A DNA stretch of 64,000 nucleotides from Melastoma dodecandrum (taxonomy: Eukaryota > Streptophyta > Magnoliopsida > Myrtales > Melastomataceae), in contig JARUPY010000465.1 in the NCBI GenBank assembly GCA_029817715.1, positions 1,302,001 to 1,366,000 on the forward strand, read 5' to 3'. This document shows, piece after piece, positions 21,899 to 32,494 of the stretch. A model generated the notes under the pieces. That model saw only the letters and a program-made list of their open reading frames with translations, was not told the origin of the DNA and made no database searches. How positions within the stretch are numbered: the first letter of the stretch is position 1; the number at the start of each line of letters is the position of its first letter. Both the position numbers and the translations under genes were made by a program.

Positions 21899-22474
21899 TT
21901 ACGGTATCGGCTGATAAACCGTGATGTTGAACTCGAAAACGGCATTCATGGTCGCAACATCCCCAGATATCGTCCTTGCAGTGACGATCCCGTTAGCCAG
22001 GCGGAAGTGCCCTGTCCCCCCGCCGACCAACAGCTCCCGGTTGTTAGAGAAAACCGCATCTCGCCCGATGATATTTAAAGTACTCCCGTTATATGGTCCG
22101 GACGTGAAATAAAAGTTGAAGTTGATGAAGAACCCGATGGCGTTCAGATCAGCAGACCCGTACAGACCCTGGGCGCGGCCGAGCTGGGGCGAGTTCGGGT
22201 CAGGGCTCGCCGTCAGCAAATTATCGATCATGTTGAGGAAGCCGAATAGGGTGGGGGACGTATTGGTGATGGAGGAGTTGGCAATGCGGTATGCGGTGGC
22301 TTTGGGCCCCGCAGCGACGTTATGGAAATAAAGCCGGATCTGGGTCACTGGATACGGACCGAGAAAGAGCTTTTCGACAGGGATTGAGCCGTGGGTGAGG
22401 AGGGTCTGAGCAACAGTTTGGGAAATGGAGGCGATTGCAAGGAGGAAAACTACACCAAACGCCCTCTTCTCCAT
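21899..22474 (-). CDS. Dirigent protein, array copy 4
   Basis: This is an intronless dirigent-domain protein of 191 residues from the ATG at 22474. A longer frame could begin at 22516. However, the TATA box at 22541-22546 would place the transcript start at about 22515, leaving that ATG out, and the 22474 start gives a clean signal peptide (MEKRAFGVVFLLAIASISQT). Motifs are well kept: RLYFHNVAAGPKATAYRIAN, FGFLNMIDNLLTASPDPNS, LGRAQGLYGSADLNA, FNFYFTSGPYNGSTLNIIGRD, RELLVGGGTGHFRLANGIVT and VFEFNITVYQP. It is probably secreted and glycosylated, with a role like its neighbours. Confidence 0.95.
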   Translation of the reverse strand: MEKRAFGVVFLLAIASISQTVAQTLLTHGSIPVEKLFLGPYPVTQIRLYFHNVAAGPKATAYRIANSSITNTSPTLFGFLNMIDNLLTASPDPNSPQLGRAQGLYGSADLNAIGFFINFNFYFTSGPYNGSTLNIIGRDAVFSNNRELLVGGGTGHFRLANGIVTARTISGDVATMNAVFEFNITVYQPIP

Positions 22475-22540
22475 GCTAATGCAGTAAATTTTATTTTCTC
22501 GTTGGACGATGAGCATGGATGCTTTTGAATTTAGGCTCTT

Positions 22541-22546
22541 TTTATA
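22541..22546 (-). promoter_or_regulatory. TATA box of dirigent copy 4
   Basis: The minus strand reads TCTATAAAAAG here, about 70 bases before the preferred ATG at 22474. Its position argues against the upstream in-frame ATG at 22516. Confidence 0.6.
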
Positions 22547-24557
22547 GAGATCAAATTAAGGCATTTTCGTTAGTTTCTCATAGCCCGATAAGCTCTACAA
22601 ATGAGCAAAAAGTATATGCTACAATAACTAGAATTTGTGATTCAATCACCTCTTACTTGATTTGATATTTGAAAATTTAATAAAAATTCTTACATGACAA
22701 AATTTGAATGAAAAAAATATACCTAATTGTTGATACAATCGGTTCGTTCCTTAGTTTCTTTCGTAGCAAATATTTGATCCAAAAAATCCCCTCTTTTCAG
22801 CATCACTCTAGCAAGTTATATATGTATATATATCCACTTTTAGCCATCTCACATTTAGCAATCAAATTAACACTTATTTATGAATAATTGCCAACTTTTA
22901 GTCCTCGCATATGCTACTGGAGGCCATAAAAGGGTATATATTTGACTTCGTGCAATTAGGGTTTGGTAGGACTAAAGAGATAAGATTTGGCATTTTTGTT
23001 TAAAGGCTCATTGAGACACCATATATGTTAAAAACACACGTTTTGTTAAAATATGGAACCGACCCATATACCGAGCCCAGCATACAAGTTTAGCGGAGTT
23101 TCACTCTAAAACTAGTTGGCTATAGATAGAGTAGTCCGCTAGGTTACATATATTAGGTCGGACTCTTATGTCTTTCCGACGTGGAATTAATGGTGAAAAT
23201 ATTTTCAACACGCCCCCTCAAATCCAAGCCTATGTACGGGCCCACAAGCCGATATCTTTTTTGGTTGAACCGATGGACACCCTTTCTTTTTCATTAAGAT
23301 GTAAAATGATCAAATTACTTTACATATATATATTAAATAAACTCTAGTAGTTTTCCTTCTAATTTTTTTTTTTTACTTTTCTTTCCTTCATAAGTTAACA
23401 CTTTCATGCTGTTAGCATTATTATTTTTTAGCACTCATGGAATCTTCAAACATAGTGGGTTGGCCGAAGAAAAAGAATGGAGAAGAACAAAAAATGATTT
23501 GTAAAAACAAATCGGGTCAATTATTTCGTTAACTCCATACTCTTTGCGAGATACATTTTCTAATCGAGAGGAACTCCATGATTATTTGCGGGAACATCTG
23601 CTTGAATAACGGGACGTGATATCTATTAAAAGGATGAGTATCTACTGGTTTGATTGGTTGTCCTTTTGATGTTCGGGGCCATAAGAAAAAAGGACGAGTC
23701 TTGAAAGTTATCCATCGTAGATGCATTACATTACCGCGAACCATCCATTAATATGCTTTTTTTTTTTATCCTTTCTATCGTGTGTTTTTCGATTTGAATC
23801 ATTACGAGTGAAATAAATGACTCGAGCAGGGTTGTATCTCCATGTCAAATTTTTTCCTCATCGAGGAAAAATAATTCTAATATCCAGGCTAATGCGAGAA
23901 CTGTTTATAATTTGAAAGCTAATGTTCTATTTATTTATAGGAAACATGGTTCGTTTTCTGTTTTCGTTTCCTGTACTGAGATGGTTGAGAATGTGGTAAA
24001 GTGCAGCAGCGGGTGTAAGAATTCTGGGTACAATAGTGGTACTTGTCCGTAGTTAAAGGTGGATAATATAAAATATTAGTAAGGTAAACATAGGGTTACA
24101 TATTAGTGGGTGGGCACCAATGGGAAACCAGCACGATGAATTTTGCTTCACAGATGGGCCCAGTTTAAAACACATCCGGCGTGTTCGGATCGGGAAAAAG
24201 GAACGATTGGAATGGAAACCGGGGGGGTTTTGGATTCGTTGCGACGTTGATGGAATCAGTGGAGTATTTTTTTTACTTGTTATTTTGGTTGTTTTGTGTT
24301 TCTTGCTTACTTGATAGAAGAGTGTGACTTGGGGGGGAAGGGGAGAAGGTCAAATCGTTCCCCAATTCAATATATAATAAATGTGTATATATATATATGT
24401 ATGCTTTAAAGCAAGCCCGAGTTAGTAACAACTCTCGGCGTACGTAAAGTCGATGGTGTTTTTTACTAAAAGTCAAAAGCATATCGAATTTGTTCGAGAG
24501 GTTTTGTCGTATCATCTTGCTAGTAAATTATAATAATATGAAGAAAACACGTGGTGG
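22547..24557. other. AT-rich spacer with a repeat-like fragment
   Basis: No gene is supported. The stretch at about 22985-23265 has the sound of a dispersed plant repeat (GAACCGACCCATATACCG, then CACGCCCCCTCAAATCCAAG), similar to LTR fragments in many dicot genomes. A TA-rich run lies at about 24385-24400. Open frames at 23529-23744 and 24120-24314 lack recognisable domains. Confidence 0.4.
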
Positions 24558-25199
24558 TGAGCAGGGTTGAGCATGGGTTTCGATGGTCGGAATAGGTACC
24601 ACATGATCGGTGTCAGTATAGGTTCTCGAATAGACCGGGTAGGTTCTAGGTTCTAAATTTTTTAAAACCGGCAGTACTAAGTACGATTCCTGGTTCTCAC
24701 CTCGAAACTAACCTGGAGAATCTGGACCTGACAAAATATATTTTAATGAATAATTTATATAATATCTTATCTTTATTTTTTAAAATAGTAAATATTTCTT
24801 ATTTATATTTAGTAATTTTACGCACAGTTATATGATTGTTGATAAGTCTATCTTTATAGATACTCGAACCCGCCATCTCTTGCCTTTGCCCTCTTCGCGA
24901 GGCCTTGGCCAGTTTGCTTGAGGTTTTTTTTAGATTGATTAGACTAATGTTTGAGGTTTTTTAGATTAATTAGAGTAATGTTTAAGGTTTTTTTTAAATT
25001 AATTAGAGTAATACGGTGAATTTACATGGAATCGGAACCGGTATTGAAAATTGGTACCGAAACTGGTACCAGAACTGACGGGTTGGCTATTTGATGATTT
25101 TTTGAACCACGAAATAAGTTCTAAATACTAAAAATAAGTAATAGAGCGTTACAAAATAGGTTATAAATTCTTGTCCAGGTAGAACCTGCTCACCTAGTG
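24558..25199. mobile_element. Candidate non-autonomous DNA transposon
   Basis: The left end reads GGTGAGCAGGGTTGAGCATG and the right end AACCTGCTCACC, so the outer 10-12 bases are inverted with one base of slack. Just inside, both ends carry GGTACC-rich stretches that read roughly as reverse complements (GGTACCACATGATCGG on the left; ATTGGTACCGAAACTGGTACC on the right). The GTTGAGCATGGG start resembles ends of non-autonomous elements common in dicots. No transposase frame is present. I could not find a clean 8-bp target duplication, so this is a candidate only. Confidence 0.35.
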
Positions 25200-26040
25200 G
25201 TGAGGCACGAAAGTATTTATTTCACTGTAGCATTGTTGACGGACGTCCCCCGCCATTAAAGTCGATGAACCCCCCACCACATCTCTCCCTCCCTTCAATC
25301 AAATCTCATCCAGATATTTATTTTATTCACCCATCACATTTAAGATAATGAGTGGGTCAACATATTGCATTGTAGAAGACGCCTAACTGACGAGTTTAAT
25401 GCACGTAAAGTCGATCGACGCGATTTCCCCACTTGTAATTTTGGTATTTTAAGGCGGGATAATTCTAATTTCAATCCGATGGTTCTAATTTTTTTAGGCG
25501 ACGTTCCTCTATATAATTATTTTTTAAATACTTTTACCTTTTAAAATATTACATTTAATTAACAACACAATAAATCATGAACACTAAATTATAAATCCGA
25601 AACATTAAATTCAAAAACCATGAATATTTAAAGTTAATACATAAATTATAAATTCAAATCAAATCATAAACCTTAAAATCTTAAAAGTTAAATACTAAGT
25701 TAAATACTAGACCTACTATTAAACTATTAAAGAAAATAATTTATTAACTTCTTAATATATCAAGAGTAAATTCATAATGTTAGAAATAATGGTAAACGTT
25801 AAATTAAAAATTTAAAATCGGAGAGGATCCTAATTCTATGAGTAGGGATTGGACAGGCAAAAGCAAATATCTAAAACTTCCTTTGCACCTTAAGTTCAAG
25901 CCAATGGGAAAGAGGAGGAATGTTAAAGCAAAAAAGCTTGTTATGACCCTCTCTATAAATGCCCGTACCATCTGCGCCCCGAACTCATCACATATCAGAG
26001 TTATCGTTCCGTTTGTTGGGGATAACGGACGCCACTCGAG
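25200..26040. other. AT-rich spacer and P450 promoter
   Basis: The stretch from about 25.5 to 25.8 kb is extremely AT-rich with repeated AAATCATAAAC/TTAAAT words and no coding content. The last 90 bases form the P450 core promoter and leader. Confidence 0.5.
25954..25960 (+). promoter_or_regulatory. TATA box of the CYP87-like gene
   Basis: TATAAAT lies 81 bases upstream of the P450 start codon at 26041, a good position for a plant core promoter with a leader of about 50 bases. Confidence 0.6.
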
Positions 26041-28292
26041 ATGTGGATAGCTCTTTTTGTGGTCGCCGCGACATTGTCTTGTATGTGGGGTTGGGTGAGT
26101 AGGAAGCGGGCGAGCCTGAGCTGTGAGGGGCTAGTCCTGCCTCCTGGTTCGATGGGCTGGCCGCTTGTCGGAGAAACCATCGAGCTGACTATCCCCAGTT
26201 ATTCCCTCGACATCCACCCGTTCATCACCAGGAGAGTTAAAAGGTTACTCCCCCTTCTTTTAAGCTCATTCCTATAATCGGTGATGCACAAAAGTTTTCT
26301 ACTATTGTGCTGATTACGGCATGTGCCTTTTCCTTAGGTATGGACCAATATTTCGTACTAGTTTGGCTGGGCAATCCTTTGTGGTGTCGGTGGATCCCGA
26401 ATTCAACAGGTATATTGTCGGACAAGAAGGGAAGACGGTCGAGTTGTGGTACTTGAACACATTCTCGAAATTATTCTCGTTTGAGGGAGAATCGAGGCTT
26501 ACCAAAGTCGGCCTGATTCACAAGTGCATGAGGAGAATAATCATGAATCACTTCGGATCCGAGGCACTGAGGGAGAAATCGTTGCCCAGGATGGAGGAAA
26601 CAATCAAGAAGTATCTCCGGAAGTGGTCGAGTCAACCATCAATCGAAGTTAAACATGCCTCTTCTGCGGTAGCTTGTTACTACATGCTTAGTTTTTAATC
26701 TCCCTAGGGTTTCTTCTGAGTTCTTCACGGTCGTACTCAGATGATATTCGACCTCACTGCGAAACTGATAACGAGCCATGACTTTGAGTCATCATCCGAG
26801 AGGATGAGCGAGTGGTTTGCCAAGTTCTTCCAAGGGTTTATGTCCTTCCCGTTGAACGTCCCCGGGACGACCTACCATAAGTGCTTGAAGGTATCTCCGT
26901 AAGCCTACGTTCATAATCTAAGACTCATTACCATCTCTTCTCGGCGTTTTCTCCTTTCTTTCTGTATGTTTTGACATGAACAGGAGCACAAAAAGTTAAC
27001 GGAATTGCTAAAGGACATCTTAAGAGAACGGATGATCTTCGGAGGCACACCTCATGGGGACTTTCTCGATCAAGCGATCCAGGATATAAAAGGCGAAGAG
27101 CCTTTGACGGAAGACGCGGTCATTCAGCTCATGTTCGCCTGCTTGTTCGCGAGTACCGAGTCGATCTCAAACGCGCTGATTCTGCTTGTCAAGATGCTCT
27201 CAGAAGATAGCATAACAGTGGAACGGTTAAGGGTGGGGTCCCTTCCGACCTCTTATAATAGTTTTAGAGCACGATTCTATGAAAACACATGCATTTAATT
27301 AAAACGGCTAGATTATTTTCACCCCGACGCTGAATTCTCCGGGCATATGTTCCATCTGACACTTAACCATGCTCATTCATGTAGGATGAACACGCATCGA
27401 TGCTCGAAAGGCGAGGAGGATGTGGGGGGTCGGACTTTAGCTGGGAGGAGTACAAGTCAATGACTTTCACACCGCAGGTTGATCCATGCTCTCAAGCTTG
27501 TTAAGATATAAAATATAAACCAAGCATTCATTTAAAAGCTTAAGCTTTTAGGTCAAATGGTTAAGTAGGGTGATTACTATGGATAACGGAAGGGTTTTAC
27601 CTTCCTTGCAGGTTATAAACGAAACACTAAGGTTGGCAAATGTCGCGCCGGGAATAGTAAGAAGGGCCGTCCAAGACGTCCAAGTGAAAGGTAAAGCATA
27701 CTATGTTACCTCCAAAATGTCATATATCAACAGATATAACGTCACTCGCGACAACTTCTGAAACACTCTAGCATCTCTTTTAGGGATGACGGTCCCAGCA
27801 GGGTGGTCAATAATGATGGCCAACTCGGCCCTTCATATGGATCCGAATCTATTCGACCGTCCTTCCGAGTTCAACCCATCTCGTTGGGAGGTATCGGTGA
27901 CACGCACGACCAGAGTGTATCCGTCGACCGTATATCGGTTTTTACATTGATTTTCGTTCGTGATAATGTTTCATCAGGGGATTGATTCCATCACCATGTC
28001 AAAGAACTTTATGCCCTTCGGAGGAGGAATCAGGCAATGCCCCGGATCCGATTACACCAGGGTTTTGCTGTCCATATTTCTCCATCTGCTGGTGACCAAA
28101 TTCAAGTAAAGATGATTGATATATAATGCAACTTCCTCTTTCCAACATCCCTTTTCTTGTGTCTGTGTCTGTGTAGATTATGTCTCTGTCTTTCATTGAA
28201 ACAGGTGGGACAAAATAAGTGGAGGGGATATTTATCGTAACCCTGTCCTGGGATTCGGTGGTTTACACGTGAAGATCTCGGTAAATAATTAA
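26041..28292 (+). CDS. Cytochrome P450, CYP87-like
   Basis: This is a membrane-anchored haem monooxygenase of the plant CYP85 clan, closest by eye to CYP87. Nine exons join in frame to 475 residues: 26041-26243, 26338-26668, 26741-26890, 26984-27232, 27385-27477, 27612-27690, 27784-27890, 27978-28105 and 28205-28292. Seen in order: an N-terminal membrane anchor ([19 protein letters not shown]), the hinge [26 protein letters not shown], an I helix with FASTESIS (about 283-290), ETLR of the K helix (346-349), FNPSRW, and the haem loop [10 protein letters not shown] with the ligand Cys at about 425. Introns fall between family-conserved blocks and all are GT-AG. The I helix lacks the usual acid-Thr pair (family form FASFETTS), which may affect oxygen activation. 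CYP87 members act on sterol- or triterpenoid-like substrates; the substrate here is unknown. Confidence 0.9.
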
Positions 28293-29300
28293 AGTAGAAG
28301 TTGTGCGGAAAATGTTGGTGATGTTATGGTTTATGATAACGTTTCCTTTTTAATGAATGGATTTGTGTGTACCGTTTTGTTTTTTTCCCCATGAAAAGGA
28401 CAGCTTTTCCGGATTGAATGAATGAAGCGGAAACAAACTAAATATATATATTCAGGGTTACATTATCTTGTTGGGGTGGGGGGGCCCTAATTAATGAATT
28501 GGGTCAAGATAATACTACTCGTTTGACCCAAGATCCTGCTCGGATAGATGAATTCCCAAAATGGGCTTAGAAACTAATTCGAAGTGATTTATATCATTTT
28601 ACGATTGACCTTTTCGAAATACTTTCGAACATTATGAAACAGTCCTGCACTGTTTCGTAAAAAAAAAAAATATGGGGCCGGATTTGGAGTCATCATTTGG
28701 TGTGAGTTGAGCAAGTGGGGAATCTTTTGTTACCATTTATTGTTTTTGGGCCGGCCCATTAATTAATTGGTATTGGGCCTTCACGATAGACGGCCGTAGT
28801 CCGTATGACAGACATTGAGGGTCTAGGCCCATTGAGCTTGTCCCGGGTTGCGATTAATAAAAAATATGCAGCCATGCCTAACTAATGAACGGCATGCAAA
28901 ATCTCCAGAGCGCGTTCATTGAAACCAAACCCATATTCCATATTTTAGGCCTAATTATTACATCCCTAGAAACAACTACGACGACAAAGACAACGACCTT
29001 GAAACTTCCATGTTTTTTCTTCTACTTAATACTTACACCACAAGGCCATCCTCAACTCATGAAGGAAATTAAAACCCTAAGCGTGCGGAGTGACGTACGG
29101 AGCCAATGGCGGAAACTTCCCCAAGAACGGGTGTTTTTGGCGTGACCAACGTACCAATTTTCAGAAAATTTATTACAGTTGACCAGTCAATTCAGCGGAA
29201 GCTGATAAATTTCAATCTTTTACCGTTACGTCATTCTTTCTATTTTTTCCGTATTTCTACGCCACGTGTCCTTTCCATTCCTTTCTCTGCAAGACTAAAA
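28293..29300. other. P450 3' UTR and spacer, no gene seen
   Basis: This region is AT-rich with a few GC patches. Short open frames (28885-29145, 29106-29384) show no domain. The right edge is the left flank of the retroelement candidate. Confidence 0.5.
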
Positions 29301-29305
29301 ATAAT

Positions 29306-30009
29306 TGTACGTGCGCCTTCCGGCCTAGCACTCGCGCGGCGGTTCGCACGACCCGAGGATCCGAGCCCGCTCCCCAAGGCCTAACCGGTCGATGTCACGA
29401 CTCGAGCGTCCGACACTGCGGAAGGGAATCGGGTGATCCTTCCCTGGATTCCTAACTGGGCCTGCTCGGGCCCTCGCCAACCGTCTCTGTTTTCCTAAGC
29501 GGCGGCGAGCGAAAGGCGGAGCATGATCCGAAGAAGAAATTTTCGCGAGAAATCCGGACCGGCTCGTGTCGCCAGTCTCTCATCCAAAATGGCTTCGTAA
29601 AAATGTTGTTGCTGTTTAACCTAGGTAAACTATACGGAGTCGCCACCGACTTTATTTATAAAAGCTGTTTAAGTCGGAAAAAAACAGTTGGTTCGGGGAT
29701 TACTAGTTACTAACTCTTACATTCTAACATGCAGAAAAAAAGGGAGGTGGCGTTTGCTCCAAAGGATTTGCTTTTGTTAACGGGCGTTGGACCCGATTCA
29801 GGCGTTGGACCCGAACTCATGTGTATTTGTTTAACAATCACATGCGATGATAAACCTATGGGCCTAAAACATGCGGACAGGCACAGACAATTATTAAGAT
29901 CAAAGGGAGCGGGGAAGGACGGTGGTTGCGAGCCTATGCACTTGGGCCCACAACCCGTTACATGTGGTCTAAAATAAAAATTCGGGGAGGGCGCGCACCT
30001 CCCCTTTAT
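29306..30009 (-). repeat. Conserved LTR core, left arm
   Basis: This stretch is a clear direct repeat of 32495-33243. Shared landmarks in order are GCGCCTTCCGGCCTAGCAC, CTCCCCAAGGC, GGAGTCGCCACCGACTTTAT, AAGCTGTTTAAGTCGGAAAA, GGGCGTTGGACCCGA, CATGCGGACA, CTATGCACTTGGGCCCA and GCGCACCTCCCCTTT. Similarity fades beyond about 30009. In the minus-strand reading this is the 3' portion of the 3' LTR. Confidence 0.85.
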
Positions 30010-30859
30010 ACCTTTGATTGAAGATTGGGGCCTCTTTAACTTTCGAGCTCGTGGTTTTTAGGCCGGGGTAGATCCGCGCGGCTTGATACACGCGCCTTCG
30101 AGTTAACACGGGGCAAATCCCCAAATGTCCGAGAATAGCTCCTCGATGCGTCCATACCAAGATAACCAGGCGATGTCTCGGCGTCCCAAATAAACCCAAC
30201 GCATCGTTGATGTATTTTTCGTGTAAGACAAACAGGGAATATGCATTAGTTATCGGCAATTGTATTAATGTTCCTATTATTTAAAACACATGTAAAATGG
30301 ATGAAAATTCTATGCTCATTCACAGGATAGTCATCAGATAGGCAAATTAAGAGAAATCGATCATTGCAATTTTTATTAACTACAGTTATACACATTTGTT
30401 GAAATCATATTCAGAGTACAAAAATCAAAGAATGATTAATGAGATTGTAAAGTTAAAATTTGTCAAAAGTCACGGCAGACACATGAGAAAGCAATAAAAA
30501 TATATATATTGATAAAAATAATAATAAAAAAAAATAAACAAACAAACAAACGATCGGAAGGCATGATAATTGCTTTGACCAAGTCAAAATTAATTGAGTG
30601 TGAGAGGAATTGTTACCCCGTGAGATGAAGTGAAGAAAAACCTTTGGTTGGTTCACGCGTTCCCATTTTGAACTTGTAGCGTGGGGTTGCAATCCATGCC
30701 CAGGTTTGGGAAGGAAGTGGGCTGGCCACCGCCTGACTTGTGGAGGGAGCCCGCCGGGAGGTTCGTAGATTAGCTGTGGGTCAGAGGTCGCCGTGGGTCG
30801 GATCTGGAATCGCTCGTGGCTGCCGACCACTTCACGGAGCTGATCACCATCGGTTCGGC

Positions 30860-31090
30860 TAGGAGGTGCCGGGGGATGACAGGTTCACCATGGCTGGGCT
30901 CGGGGACGCCCGAGGAAGCTGCAGCTTGTCGAACCGGTAAAAGGAACGCCGGGGAGATTGTGGTTTGCTGCTGCGAGGTCTGGGCACTCCGGGGAGGGAG
31001 GATCCGTCACCGCCAGGTCTGGGACGCGTCGAGGGGGGGTGGATCCGCCACTGTGGATCTCGGGGATGCCGGAGAAAGGTAGACGACCGC
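30860..31090. repeat. Degenerate GC-rich tandem repeat
   Basis: Loosely repeating units of about 40-60 bases carry CGGGGACGCC, CTCCGGGGAG, GGATCCGTCACC and GGATCCGCCACT with TCGGGGATGCCGG between them. The repetition and GC content explain the long overlapping open frames on both strands here. It lies inside the retroelement candidate. Confidence 0.5.
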
Positions 31091-32469
31091 TGTGGAAGAC
31101 GTTGGAGCTTTGGATCTGAGGACATTGGGCTGGCGGGTATGCTGCTGCGAACTCTGACGATGCCTTGGAGGATGAGTTGCCATCGCGGTGAAGGGATGGT
31201 GCAGGAGCCGTCGTCGCTGGATTTGAAGACAACGTTCGCTGAGAAAGCAATACGGCAAGAGACGACATCGAGAAGACAAGCGAGCAAGGAAGACTTAGCT
31301 GTGGGCTGGCTGCCTTGGAGAGTTGCTTCGCTGCTGCAATGGATGTCGGGGACTGCATGTTTGATGCAGCTGTGAACGTCAAGATCGTTGTGAAGCATCG
31401 CTGCAGGGATTCGCTGGTGGAGGAGCCGGTCACTGGAGAAGCAGTTTGCTGCCGTTCCTGTGAGCGATGAGCTGAAGGACTGGGTTATCTGCAGAAGGGA
31501 ACGCAGAGAGATGTCTCGCGCCCCGGTCGCCGCTGATGAAAAAGAAGTCGTCATCCAAGCCCGGTGCTGATGCCTTCGTGTCTAGAAGGGTTGACAGCCA
31601 CTGCAGCTTCAGGTATGGCATCGTGCTATCATTGTTGTCTGCTTGCGTGGATTTGGCCATCGAGGGGGTTCCCGTTGACGCCTTCTTCCTCTTACCTTGG
31701 TGAGGAGATTGCCGAAGATCGGAGGATGACGGCTGGGAGTGGAGTCGCCGCTGGAGGATGGCGAGGATGTGGTAGGGAAGGAGCAGGGACTTGTCTCTCC
31801 GGTGAAGTGGTTCCTACTCTGAAGGTGAGTGAGTTGGATTGAATCAGGAGGCCTTGGCCCCCAAGTCGTTTGTTTAGTGTCTGATGGTCTATATACGAAG
31901 GTTCAGATTGTGTGTAACCCTCGGGGAGGATCCCTCCTTTGGGATGTTCTTCCTCTTCCTATTTTGTAGAAAGCATCAGACCTGGAGATAAGGCTCAGGA
32001 CACCACCCGGATGGAAATTGCAGATTTTGAGCAATCAAATGAATTTTAATAAAGCATCAAATCAAAGCAAGCATTTGTCACGCGGATTCTCTTTCCCACC
32101 TGATCATGAATGCACGAAAAGAAGTTATTTTGTAAAAATTTTAAAATGATTTCGTTAGGTATTTACCGATTGAGTCCTCAGATTTCTTCAAACTTTCCAA
32201 ATTACCCTAAACTTAAATGAAAATCATTTATTGGTCCCTAGATTTTAAGTTGTTCGTTTTGTATCCTTTCAAGTCAAAACGATCGAACCAACGTATCATG
32301 GTGATCCAAAATTTCAGCAAACGTGCTTGCTAGTTGACTTGCACCCAGGGACGAAAACCTCCAACAATTCTGCAAGACGTACAAATCCTTTGGGAGTCCA
32401 AAGCAGCTCCAAAAAGATTAGCAGAGAAGAAAATGGGGCAAATCCTCATAAACCATCAAGAATTATAAA

Positions 32470-32487
32470 TCCCCAGCGGAGTCGCCA
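32470..32487 (-). other. Primer-binding-site-like motif
   Basis: The minus strand reads TGGCGACTCCGCTGGGGA, seven bases from the TG/CA end of the right arm at 32495. Sequences of this form (TGGCGACTC...TGGGGA) follow the 5' LTR in plant Tat/Ogre elements, where they pair with a tRNA 3' end (tRNA-Arg, from memory). This orients the element on the minus strand. Confidence 0.6.
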
Positions 32488-32494
32488 TCCGGGA

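Noticed and set aside
22474..22516. Upstream ATG extending dirigent copy 4 by 14 residues
   Set aside because: The TATA box at 22541 puts the transcript start at about this ATG, and the shorter start gives the typical signal peptide.
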